Of a stretch of 35,014 bases of DNA, positions 19,587-28,660 are shown piece by piece. The notes under the pieces were generated by a model. The model ran no database searches and was not told the DNA's origin. It saw nothing but the letters and a program-made list of their open reading frames with translations. A program made the position numbers and the translations under genes. Each line of letters begins with the position of its first letter. Position 1 is the first letter of the stretch. This DNA comes from an uncultured Pseudorhodobacter sp. (GTDB lineage: Bacteria; Pseudomonadota; Alphaproteobacteria; Rhodobacterales; Rhodobacteraceae): positions 1-35,014 of the forward strand of contig CALEMZ010000110.1 of the NCBI GenBank assembly GCA_937910975.1, given 5' to 3'.

Positions 19587-21097
19587 ACCATTGGATCATC
19601 GCCCCCGTCATTCTGCCCGCGCTGCTGGCCCCGTTCATCGTTCTGGTGATGCGCCATGACCTGACGCTGCAACGCATCTTTTCCACGATCGGCACCGCCG
19701 TTCTGGCCGCCATTTCGCTGGTCTTGCTTTATACCGCCTCCACCAACCCGCCCGAGGTTTATTTCCTTGGCAACTGGCCCGCGCCCTTTGGCATCGTGCT
19801 GGTGCTCGACAGGTTGTCTGCGATGATGATCGCACTGACGGCCGTTCTGGCGCTGATGGTGCAGCTTTATGCCGTCGGCTCCAACTGGGATGCGCGCGGT
19901 AACCATTTTCACGCCTTGTTTCAGTTTCAGTTAATGGGACTGTGCGGGGCCTTTCTGACGGGCGATGCCTTTAACCTTTTCGTGTTCTTTGAGGTGCTAC
20001 TGATCGCCTCCTACGGCCTCATGATCCACGGTGGCGGCGCGAAACGGCTGAAGGCGGGTGTGCAATATGTGGCCTATAACCTTGTCGGCTCTACTCTGTT
20101 CCTCTTTGCGCTGGCGACGCTATATGCCGTCACCGGCACGCTGAACATGGCCGATATGGCGCTAAAGGTTGCGGAGCTTCCGGCGGGTGACGCAGCCCTG
20201 CTGCGCGTTGGCGCAGTGCTGTTGCTTTTGGTCTTTGCGGTCAAGGCGGCACTGGTGCCGCTGCAATTCTGGCTGCCTGCGACCTATAGTTTTGCGCCCG
20301 GCGTGGTTGCTGCCCTGTTTGCGGTGATGACCAAGGTCGGGGCCTACGCCGTGATCCGGGTTTTCACCCTTATCTTTCCGCCCGAAACAGCTGCAACCGG
20401 TATGCTCTTTGCCTATATCCTTTTGGTCTCTGCCCTCATCACGCTGGCACTTGGGGCTATCGGGGTGTTGGGGGCCACGGGCATGGCGCGACTGGTAGCC
20501 TTTGCCGCCATCGGCTCTATGGGCACATTGTTCATCGCGGTGGCGCAGTTCACACCACTGGCCATGACGGCGGCGCTTTACTACCTGCTCCATTCCACCC
20601 TCGCCACGGCCATATTGTTCCTCGTCGCCGATCTGGTTCAAGATCGGCGCGGCAATGACAGCCTGCGCATAGCCCTGCCCCCAATGGCGCAACACGGGCT
20701 GCTGGCGGCGCTGTTCTTTGGTGGGGCGATTGCCATGGCGGGGATGCCGCCGCTCTCGGGCTTTGTTGGCAAACTTCTGGTGCTTGACGCCACGCGAGGC
20801 GATGCCATGCCCTTGATCTGGACGACGATCCTTGTCACCTCGCTGATCACCATCATCGGCTTTTCCCGCGCGGGCTCGCAGGTGTTCTGGAAGGCCCATG
20901 CCACTGCAACCAGCCAAGACCGCCCCGAAACCAAACCCGAGGCCCTCGCCTTCGCGATGATCTTCGCGCTGCTGGCAGCCCTTGTGGCGCTTACCGTCAT
21001 GGCTGGCCCTGTCACCGATTGGCTGGCCGATACCAGTGCCGAGTTGTTTGACCGCACCGCCTATATCAACGCCGTCTTGCCAACGGCAAAGGAGTAA
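19583..21097 (+). CDS. mrpD: Mrp antiporter subunit D (NuoN/M-like)
   Basis: 504 aa, proton-conducting membrane transporter; overlaps mrpC by ATGA. Confidence 0.93.
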   Translation: MNHWIIAPVILPALLAPFIVLVMRHDLTLQRIFSTIGTAVLAAISLVLLYTASTNPPEVYFLGNWPAPFGIVLVLDRLSAMMIALTAVLALMVQLYAVGSNWDARGNHFHALFQFQLMGLCGAFLTGDAFNLFVFFEVLLIASYGLMIHGGGAKRLKAGVQYVAYNLVGSTLFLFALATLYAVTGTLNMADMALKVAELPAGDAALLRVGAVLLLLVFAVKAALVPLQFWLPATYSFAPGVVAALFAVMTKVGAYAVIRVFTLIFPPETAATGMLFAYILLVSALITLALGAIGVLGATGMARLVAFAAIGSMGTLFIAVAQFTPLAMTAALYYLLHSTLATAILFLVADLVQDRRGNDSLRIALPPMAQHGLLAALFFGGAIAMAGMPPLSGFVGKLLVLDATRGDAMPLIWTTILVTSLITIIGFSRAGSQVFWKAHATATSQDRPETKPEALAFAMIFALLAALVALTVMAGPVTDWLADTSAELFDRTAYINAVLPTAKE

Positions 21098-21101
21098 GCC
21101 G

Positions 21102-21593
21102 ATGTTGCGCAAACTCTTCCCGCACCCATACCTGACGCTTTTGCTGGTCATCACATGGATACTTCTGGTCAATCAGCTCAAGCTTGGCTCGCTGATTTTT
21201 GCCTTGATCCTTGGCACCATCATTCCGCTCATCACGGCCCCCTATTGGCCGGACCGCCCGATCCTGCGCAATCCGCGGGCGATCGTCGGCTACATTCTGA
21301 TCGTGCTTTATGACATCGTGAAATCCAACTTCATCGTTGCGGGCATCGTGCTGTTCAAACCCAACAGTCAGCTCAAAACCACATGGATCACCATCCCGAT
21401 TGATCTGCGCACGCCCGAGGCGATTACCGTTCTGGCTGGCACCATCACCATGACGCCCGGCACCCTGACCGCAGATATGTCCGGTGATGGCAAATCTCTG
21501 TTGATCCACTGCCTCCACGCACCCGATCCTGATGCGGTGCGCGACGAAATCAAGGCCCGCTATGAGGCCCGTTTGATGAGGATTTTCGAATGA
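21102..21593 (+). CDS. mrpE: Mrp antiporter subunit E
   Basis: 163 aa from ATG 21102; VLYDIVKSNFIVAGIVL, TVLAGTITMTPGTLTADMS. Confidence 0.93.
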   Translation: MLRKLFPHPYLTLLLVITWILLVNQLKLGSLIFALILGTIIPLITAPYWPDRPILRNPRAIVGYILIVLYDIVKSNFIVAGIVLFKPNSQLKTTWITIPIDLRTPEAITVLAGTITMTPGTLTADMSGDGKSLLIHCLHAPDPDAVRDEIKARYEARLMRIFE

Positions 21594-21859
21594 TCCACTA
21601 TGCCCTGACCTTTGCTTTTGCCTGTTTCGGCCTTGGCCTGCTGTTCAACCTCTACCGCATTTTTGTGGCACCGGGGGTGGTGGATCGAGTGTTGGCGCTC
21701 GATACGATGGTCATCAACATCATCGCGCTGCTGGTCCTCTATGGCATCACCTCGCATTCCGGCATGTATTTTGAGGCGGCGTTGCTGTTTGCCATGACGG
21801 GTTTTGTCTCTACCGTGGCCTATTGCAAATTTATCCTGCGCGGCGACATCATCGAATAA
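21590..21859 (+). CDS. mrpF: Mrp antiporter subunit F
   Basis: 89 aa; FNLYRIFVAPGVVDRVLALDTMVINIIALLVLYG; overlaps mrpE by ATGA. Confidence 0.92.
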   Translation: MIHYALTFAFACFGLGLLFNLYRIFVAPGVVDRVLALDTMVINIIALLVLYGITSHSGMYFEAALLFAMTGFVSTVAYCKFILRGDIIE

Positions 21860-21871
21860 AGGGGCCGGAAA

Positions 21872-22291
21872 ATGGAACTGATTGCTGAAACCATCATCTC
21901 GCTCTTGCTGGTTGCCGCCGGTGTCTTTGGCCTCGTAGGCAGCTTTGGCCTGCTGAAATTGCCAGACACGATGACCCGCCTGCACGCCCCCACCAAGGCC
22001 ACCAGCCTCGGCGTGGGCGGCGTTCTCATCGCTTCAATGCTCTATTTCTGGATATTTCAGGGCAAGCTCAGCTGGCACGAGTTGCTTATCACCATGTTCT
22101 TGTTTCTCACGGCACCCATCACCGCAAATTTGATCGCCAAGGCGCATATGCATCGCTACAGCAAACAAATCAAGTTACCCGATACCGGAACCGATAGCGG
22201 CTGGGCCACCTTTGAGGACGAAACAACGGAAGTGCACCCTGTCATGACCCGTACTCGCGCCGCCCCCGCACCGACCAAGGCGGACCACTAA
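21872..22291 (+). CDS. mrpG: Mrp antiporter subunit G
   Basis: 139 aa; GVFGLVGSFGLLKLPDTMTRLHAPTKATSLGVGGVLI, FLTAPITANLIAKAHM. Confidence 0.92.
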   Translation: MELIAETIISLLLVAAGVFGLVGSFGLLKLPDTMTRLHAPTKATSLGVGGVLIASMLYFWIFQGKLSWHELLITMFLFLTAPITANLIAKAHMHRYSKQIKLPDTGTDSGWATFEDETTEVHPVMTRTRAAPAPTKADH

Positions 22292-22394
22292 CTTGACCAT
22301 CCGGTAAAATTCCTAGGCTTGTGACGGGGTGGCCCTCTTGCGCCGCGCGCCATCGCGTGCCACGCTCTTTGCGTCCCATGAGGCGGAGGCTTCC

Positions 22395-23408
22395 TTGCAA
22401 ACCGATACTGATACCACCACGGCACGCCCGCATTCCGAGGCGACGGCAAACCTGCCGCAACTCACCCATGCCCGCAATCCCGGCATGCCGCTCGATCTGG
22501 ATTGGGTCGCATCCGTGCAGGCCAACACCTCCGCGATTGAGCGGCGCGCAGCCACCCTGCCCGGCCGCCGCTCGGTGAAAAAAGACTATCAGGCCGCGTG
22601 GCTGTGCAAGGCGATTTCCTGCATCGACCTGACCACGCTCTCGGGCGATGATACCAAGGGTCGCGTGCAACGGCTCTGCGCCAAGGCCCGCCAACCTGTG
22701 CGCCCCGATCTTCTGGCCGCTTTGGGCATGGAAGGTCTGACGACAGGCGCGGTCTGCGTTTATCACGAAATGGTCGAAACCGCCGTTCGCGCGCTCGAAG
22801 GCTCCGGCATTCCGGTCGCTGCGGTTTCTACCGGCTTTCCGGCGGGGCTTTCGCCCCTGCATCTGCGGCTGGCCGAAATTGGCGAAAGCGTGGCCGCAGG
22901 CGCACGCGAGATTGATATCGTCATTTCCCGCCGCCATGTGCTGACCCAAAACTGGCAAGCGCTTTACGACGAAACGCGCCAAATGCGCGAAGCCTGCGGC
23001 GATGCCCATGTCAAAGCGATCTTGGCGACCGGAGAGCTTGGCACCCTGCGCAACGTCGCCCGCGCCTCGTTGGTCTGCATGATGGCCGGGGCTGATTTCA
23101 TCAAAACCTCCACCGGAAAAGAGCCGGTAAACGCCACGCTGCCCGTCAGCCTGACGATGACCCGCGCGATCCGCGACTACCAGGACCGCACAAACATCAA
23201 GGTCGGCTACAAGCCCGCTGGTGGTATTTCCAAAGCCAAGGACGCGCTGGTGTACCTCGCGTTGATGAAGGACGAACTGGGCCTGCCATGGGTACAGCCA
23301 GACCTTTTCCGCTTTGGTGCCTCTTCGCTTCTGGGTGATATCGAGCGCCAGCTGGAGCACCACATCACCGGCGCCTATTCCGCCGCCAACCGCCATGCAA
23401 TCGGGTAA
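22395..23408 (+). CDS. deoC: deoxyribose-phosphate aldolase
   Basis: CKAISCIDLTTLSGDDT, ADFIKTSTGKEPVNATL, NIKVGYKPAGGISKAKDAL. Start uncertain: TTG 22395 with GGAGG upstream, or GTG 22329. Confidence 0.92.
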   Translation: MQTDTDTTTARPHSEATANLPQLTHARNPGMPLDLDWVASVQANTSAIERRAATLPGRRSVKKDYQAAWLCKAISCIDLTTLSGDDTKGRVQRLCAKARQPVRPDLLAALGMEGLTTGAVCVYHEMVETAVRALEGSGIPVAAVSTGFPAGLSPLHLRLAEIGESVAAGAREIDIVISRRHVLTQNWQALYDETRQMREACGDAHVKAILATGELGTLRNVARASLVCMMAGADFIKTSTGKEPVNATLPVSLTMTRAIRDYQDRTNIKVGYKPAGGISKAKDALVYLALMKDELGLPWVQPDLFRFGASSLLGDIERQLEHHITGAYSAANRHAIG

Positions 23409-23412
23409 AGCC

Positions 23413-25746
23413 ATGACCGTTAAACAAATCTTCGACGACATGTCCTATGGCCCTGCCCCTGAAAGCAGCGCCGAGGCAATGGCGTGGATCACCAAGCATC
23501 AGGGCCGCTTCGGCCATTGGATTGATGGCCGTTTCACCGCCCCCGGCACGGCTTTTGCCACCACCAACCCCGCCACAGCCAAACCCCTGGCCGAAGTGAC
23601 CCAAGGCTCGGCGCAAGATATTGACGCCGCCGTCAAAGCCGCCCGCCGCGCCCAGCCGAAATGGGCCAAGCTTCCGGGCCATAAACGCGCGCAATATCTT
23701 TATGCCTTGGCGCGGTTGGTGCAAAAGCACTCTCGCCTGCTCGCGGTGGTTGAGACGCTCGACAATGGCAAACCGATCCGCGAAAGCCGCGACATCGATA
23801 TCCCCCTCGTCACGCGGCATTTCTATTACCACGCGGGCCTCGCGCAGCTTATGGCCTCGGAGCAGCCCGACATGCAGCCTCTTGGCGTTTGCGGCGCCGT
23901 GATCCCGTGGAATTTCCCCTTGCTGATGCTGGCATGGAAAGTTGCACCCGCGCTGGCGGCTGGTAATACGGTGGTGCTGAAACCTGCCGAATATACCCCG
24001 CTCACCGCCCTCCTTTTCGCGGAGATCAGCCGCGAGGCTGGGCTGCCCAAAGGGGTGCTGAACGTCGTCACCGGCGACGGGGCCACGGGGGCCGCACTGG
24101 TCGATCACCCGGATGTCAACAAAATCGCCTTCACAGGCTCTACTGATGTGGGGCGCAAAATTCGTGCGGCTACCGCAGGCACGGGCAAGGCCCTGACGCT
24201 GGAGCTTGGCGGCAAATCCCCCTATATCGTTTTTGACGATGCCGATCTGGATTCAGCCGTCGAGGGGCTGGTGGATGCGATCTGGTTCAACGGCGGTCAG
24301 GTCTGCTGTGCAGGCTCGCGGTTGTTGGTGCAAGAAGGCGTGGCAGAGCGGTTTCACACCAAGCTGAAGGCCCGAATGGACGGGCTGCGCATCGGTGACC
24401 CGATGGATAAATGCATCGACGTGGGCGCAATGGTGGACCCGGCGCAACTGGCCCGGATCACCGCGATGGTCGATGCCTCGGATGGCGATAAGTACCAAAG
24501 CAAAAGCCCGCTTCCAAAGGGCTGCTATTACCCCCCCACGCTTATCACAGGGCTGGGTTCCGCCTCTACCCTGATGCAAGAAGAAATCTTTGGCCCGGTG
24601 CTGGTGTCGATGACCTTCCGCACCCCTTCCGAGGCGGTGGAGCTGGCCAATAACACCCGCTATGGCTTGGCGGCGAGCATCTGGACCGAGAATGTAAACC
24701 TCGCGCTCGATATGGCCCCCAAGGTCAAGGCCGGGGTGGTCTGGGTGAACGCCACCAATATGTTTGACGCCGCCGCAGGCTTTGGCGGGGTTCGTGAAAG
24801 CGGCTTTGGCCGTGAAGGGGGATGGGAAGGCCTGATGGCCTATCTGCGCCCCAAAACCAGCCCAAAGCCGCTGCGTCCCACCGCCCCCGTGGCGGAGCCT
24901 GCGAGTGCCGAGGTGTCGGGGCTTGACCGCACCGCCAAGCTATATGTCGGCGGCAAACAGGCGCGGCCCGATGGCGGCTATTCGCAGCCCATCTGGTCGC
25001 CCAAAGGCCGGCTTTTGGGCCATGTCGGCATCGGCAACCGCAAGGATATCCGCAACGCGGTGGAGGCCGCCCATGCCGCCAAAGGCTGGGGTAAAACCTC
25101 TGGCCATCTGCGCGCGCAGATCCTTTACTACATCGCCGAAAACCTGTCTGCCCGTGCGGATGAGTTTGCCAAGCGTCTGACGGATATGACCGGCAAATCG
25201 GGCGCGGCAGAGGTGGAGGCCAGCATCGCGCGGCTGTTCACCTATGCCGCCTGGGCCGACAAGTTTGACGGCGCGGTGAAATCTGTGCCGATCCGGGGCG
25301 TGGCGCTGGCGATGAATGAGCCCGTGGGCGTGATCGCCGCGATTTGTGCCGATGAGGCCCCGCTTTTGGGCCTGATTAGTCTGATGGCCCCGGCGATTGC
25401 CATGGGCAATGCCTGCGTGCTTGTGCCCTCGCAAGCCTACCCCTTGGCCGCGACGGATCTTTACCAAGTGCTCGACACCTCCGACCTTCCGGGTGGGGTG
25501 GTCAACATCGTCACCGGACCGCATGGCGATTTGGTCAAGCCCTTGGCAAGCCATATGGATGTCGATGCACTTTGGTGCTTTGGCGCGGCGGCGCTTTCGG
25601 CGGTGGTGGAGCGTGAGGCGGCGGGCAACCTCAAGCGCACATGGGTCAACCATGGGGCTGCGACCGATTGGACCATGGCCGAGGGCCGCGCGTTTCTACG
25701 GGCGGCGACTGAGGTCAAGACGGTTTGGGTGCCTTACGGCGAATGA
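23413..25746 (+). CDS. two-domain aldehyde dehydrogenase, ALDH16-like
   Basis: 777 aa; N-domain with PWNFPLLMLAWKVAPALAAGNTVVLKPAEYTP, ELGGKSPYIVF, FNGGQVCCAGSR; C-domain is ALDH-like but lacks a recognisable GQxC motif. Confidence 0.9.
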   Translation: MTVKQIFDDMSYGPAPESSAEAMAWITKHQGRFGHWIDGRFTAPGTAFATTNPATAKPLAEVTQGSAQDIDAAVKAARRAQPKWAKLPGHKRAQYLYALARLVQKHSRLLAVVETLDNGKPIRESRDIDIPLVTRHFYYHAGLAQLMASEQPDMQPLGVCGAVIPWNFPLLMLAWKVAPALAAGNTVVLKPAEYTPLTALLFAEISREAGLPKGVLNVVTGDGATGAALVDHPDVNKIAFTGSTDVGRKIRAATAGTGKALTLELGGKSPYIVFDDADLDSAVEGLVDAIWFNGGQVCCAGSRLLVQEGVAERFHTKLKARMDGLRIGDPMDKCIDVGAMVDPAQLARITAMVDASDGDKYQSKSPLPKGCYYPPTLITGLGSASTLMQEEIFGPVLVSMTFRTPSEAVELANNTRYGLAASIWTENVNLALDMAPKVKAGVVWVNATNMFDAAAGFGGVRESGFGREGGWEGLMAYLRPKTSPKPLRPTAPVAEPASAEVSGLDRTAKLYVGGKQARPDGGYSQPIWSPKGRLLGHVGIGNRKDIRNAVEAAHAAKGWGKTSGHLRAQILYYIAENLSARADEFAKRLTDMTGKSGAAEVEASIARLFTYAAWADKFDGAVKSVPIRGVALAMNEPVGVIAAICADEAPLLGLISLMAPAIAMGNACVLVPSQAYPLAATDLYQVLDTSDLPGGVVNIVTGPHGDLVKPLASHMDVDALWCFGAAALSAVVEREAAGNLKRTWVNHGAATDWTMAEGRAFLRAATEVKTVWVPYGE

Positions 25747-25766
25747 TGCGCCGCACGGCCAACGGC

Positions 25767-25819
25767 TGGGGGTTTCACACCCCCAGACCCCCGTGGGATA
25801 TTTATAAATAGATGAAGAT
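25767..25819. repeat. intergenic hairpin plus CCCCC-GGATATTTAT element, copy 2
   Basis: TGGGGG-tttcaca-CCCCCA hairpin then CCCCCGTGGGATATTTATAAATAGATGAAGAT. Confidence 0.55.
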
Positions 25820-25821
25820 AT

Positions 25822-25980
25822 TCAAGGTTTTGGGTGGTCGTCGTAATCCGTCTTGAGGATACGCGCAGCATCGCCCTGTGGGTCTTCGAATTGCTTAGAT
25901 TTTAGCGCCCAGAAGAAGCCGGCGAGGCCTATGCCGCCGAGAAACAGCGAGATCGGAATGAGGACGGCGAGGATTTCCAT
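25822..25980 (-). CDS. ccoS: cbb3-type cytochrome oxidase assembly protein CcoS
   Basis: 52 aa: MEILAVLIPISLFLGGIGLAGFFWALKSKQFEDPQGDAARILKTDYDDHPKP*; not in the ORF track because of its size. Confidence 0.92.
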   Translation of the reverse strand: MEILAVLIPISLFLGGIGLAGFFWALKSKQFEDPQGDAARILKTDYDDHPKP

Positions 25981-25983
25981 AGC

Positions 25984-28182
25984 TTACCTTAGGCGCAATG
26001 CGTTCAGCGATACTGTAATGGATGAGACCGACATCGCCAAGGCCGCCAACAAAGGGGTTGCAAGCCCAACGAGGGCAAGCGGCACCGCAATAACGTTATA
26101 GGCGGCCGAGAGTGCGAAGTTTTCGCGGATGCGGCGGGTGGATTGCTTGGCTATTCGCAGCGCATCGGCCACAGGGGCCATATCCTGCCCCAAGAGCACG
26201 ATGTCGGAGGCAGTACGCGCGGCATCCAGCGCCGAGGCGGGCGAGATGGAAACATGCGCCAGCGCCAGCGCCGCCGTATCATTCAGCCCGTCTCCGATCA
26301 TCAACACTTTATGGCCTTGGTCTTGCAAACGGGTAAGGCTCGCGACCTTTTCAGCCGGCAATCTGCCCGAGGCCCATTCCGAAATGCCCAAACGCCCTGC
26401 CATTTCGGCCACAGGGGCCTCGGCATCGCCCGAAAGCAGCATCAGCCGGAGGCCAGCGGCCTTCATCGCGGCAACAGCCGTCTCAACCCCGGGGCGGAGC
26501 CGATCGGCGAAGAGGACGGCGTGGGTTTGCCCAGCCACCGCCAGATAGGTCGCGGTTTGGTCGGCGGGAGCGGCCCCCACCCATTCGGCGCGGCCAAGAC
26601 GCACGGGCTGACCTTGCCACAGGCCTTCGACGCCGTAACCCGGCACCTCGCGCAGATCGGTGATTAAGGCAGGGCTGGCCGCTTTGGCCAGCGCCATGGC
26701 CAAGGGATGCGAAGACGCGGCGGCAAGCCCCGCGGCCACGGCAAGTGCTGCATCCGGCAGATCGGCCAGATTGGTAGGTGTCGGTGTGCCCAAAGTTAGC
26801 GTGCCGGTCTTGTCAAACACCACGCAATCCACCTCAGCCAACCGTTCCAGCGCCGTGCCATCCTTAATCAGTAGCCCTTTGCGAAACAGCTTTCCGCTGG
26901 CCGCCGTGACCACCGCAGGCACCGCCAATCCAAGCGCGCAGGGGCATGTGATGATCAGCACCGCCGCCGAAATATTGATCGCATAACGCAAATCACCCGT
27001 CGCCCAGAGCCAATAGCCAAAGGCCCCAAACGACAGCACATGCACCAGCGGCGAATAGGCGCGCGAAGCACTTTCCGCGAGGCTGGTGTATTGCGTCTTG
27101 GCGCTTTCAGCCACGGCCACCAGATCGGCCATGCGGTGCAGGCTGCTATCACGCCCCGCCGCCACAACCCGCACCAACAAAGGCCCGGTCAGGTTAATCT
27201 CTCCCGCCGCCACTTGGGTGCCCGGCCCCGCCTGCGCAGGCAGGCTTTCCCCCGTCAACAGCGAGCGGTCCACCTCAGAGCTGCCTTCGGTTACCACCCC
27301 GTCCACCGGCATCCGCCCACCGGGGCGCACCCGCACGATATCGCCCACCGCCAGCGCCGAAATGGTAACGGTTTCCTCCTCGCCGTCGCGCAGACGCAGC
27401 GCGCGCGGCACCTCCAGCGCGGCCAGCTCCTCGGCTGCGGATCGGGCCACTGCGCGGGTGCGGTGATCCAGATAGCGGCCGGCCAGCAGGAAGAACGTCA
27501 GCATTACCGCCGCATCGAAATAGGCGTGGAGGCCAGAATGGATTGTCTCATAAAGACTGATTGAGGAGGCTAGGATGATCGCCAGCGATATCGGCACATC
27601 CATGCCCAAACGGCCCACGCGAAGACTTGCCCAAGCCGATTTGAAGAAGGGCTGGCCCGCGAAAGCCACTGTCGGCAAAGCAATCCCCGCCGAAATCCAG
27701 TGGAACAGGTCGCGCGTTGCATCGCTTGCACCGGACCAAACTGCAACCGAAAGCAGCATCACGTTCATCATCGCAAACCCGGCCACGCCCAGCCGCATCA
27801 GCAAATCGCGCCCCTGACGGTCGGTTTCTGTGGCCGAAAGCAGGCCCGGATCCAACTCATGTGCCTCAAAGCCCAATCCCGCCAGTACCGGGATCAAATC
27901 CTCAGCGGTGACATGGGATTCGGCATCCACGCTGACGCGGCGCAGTGTCAGGTTCACACGGGCGGAAAGGACGCCGGGCAGCCCCTCTAACCCGTTTTCA
28001 ACTGTGGACATGCAGGCCGCGCAATGCGCCGAAGGCAAAGAAAGCATCAAACGCGCCTGCGTCGGGGCTGCCAATTGTGCCAAACGTTCCGCCGAAGGGG
28101 CCACAGCGCAAGCAGGGCAGGCCGAGGGCGACACATGCCCCGCGTCATACTCTTTGCCCTCAAACCCTTCCGCCAAAGTCAT
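25984..28182 (-). CDS. ccoI: cbb3 oxidase-associated copper P-type ATPase CcoI
   Basis: 732 aa; HCAAC metal-binding HMA, CPCALGL, DKTGTLTLG, GDGLNDTAAL. Confidence 0.93.
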   Translation of the reverse strand: MTLAEGFEGKEYDAGHVSPSACPACAVAPSAERLAQLAAPTQARLMLSLPSAHCAACMSTVENGLEGLPGVLSARVNLTLRRVSVDAESHVTAEDLIPVLAGLGFEAHELDPGLLSATETDRQGRDLLMRLGVAGFAMMNVMLLSVAVWSGASDATRDLFHWISAGIALPTVAFAGQPFFKSAWASLRVGRLGMDVPISLAIILASSISLYETIHSGLHAYFDAAVMLTFFLLAGRYLDHRTRAVARSAAEELAALEVPRALRLRDGEEETVTISALAVGDIVRVRPGGRMPVDGVVTEGSSEVDRSLLTGESLPAQAGPGTQVAAGEINLTGPLLVRVVAAGRDSSLHRMADLVAVAESAKTQYTSLAESASRAYSPLVHVLSFGAFGYWLWATGDLRYAINISAAVLIITCPCALGLAVPAVVTAASGKLFRKGLLIKDGTALERLAEVDCVVFDKTGTLTLGTPTPTNLADLPDAALAVAAGLAAASSHPLAMALAKAASPALITDLREVPGYGVEGLWQGQPVRLGRAEWVGAAPADQTATYLAVAGQTHAVLFADRLRPGVETAVAAMKAAGLRLMLLSGDAEAPVAEMAGRLGISEWASGRLPAEKVASLTRLQDQGHKVLMIGDGLNDTAALALAHVSISPASALDAARTASDIVLLGQDMAPVADALRIAKQSTRRIRENFALSAAYNVIAVPLALVGLATPLLAALAMSVSSITVSLNALRLR

Positions 28183-28185
28183 GCC

Positions 28186-28659
28186 TCAGCCCTTAACCAT
28201 TAGGTCAATACGCTGGCGGAACGCCGTTCCATTAGCCGAGAACGCCTCAATTTGCATCATCCACTTGCCTTCAGGCAAAACGAGCGGCGCAACAAAAACG
28301 CCCGCATCGCATGTAAATTCGGGCCGCGTGTCGTCCAGCGCTATGGTCGCACGGCCCACCATAACCGAAAGCCCCATCACCTCCGCCGGGAATCCTTGTT
28401 CGTCAGTGAAGTTGAGCCGCAACTCCTTGGCCTTCGGATCATAATCCGCGGCCAGCTGCCACCCCAGCCCGATCTGCGCATCGCGCCGCGCGTCGAAGCC
28501 TTGGCTGGCGACGTAAGAGTTTTTCACTTCCAGCCCCGGAAAGGTGCTGACCGCCTTATAGGCCATCACCAGATTTACCGCGATAATCACACCAAAAGCC
28601 CCAACGGTGAAAAGAAGAACCTTCCGCCCCGTGATCCTGAACTCAGTCGTCTCGGGCAT
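28186..28659 (-). CDS. ccoH: FixH/CcoH family protein
   Basis: MPETTEFRITGRKVLLFTVGAFGVIIAVNLVMAYKAVSTFPGLEVKNSYVASQGFDARRDAQ...; between ccoI and ccoG. Confidence 0.9.
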   Translation of the reverse strand: MPETTEFRITGRKVLLFTVGAFGVIIAVNLVMAYKAVSTFPGLEVKNSYVASQGFDARRDAQIGLGWQLAADYDPKAKELRLNFTDEQGFPAEVMGLSVMVGRATIALDDTRPEFTCDAGVFVAPLVLPEGKWMMQIEAFSANGTAFRQRIDLMVKG

Positions 28660-28660
28660 T

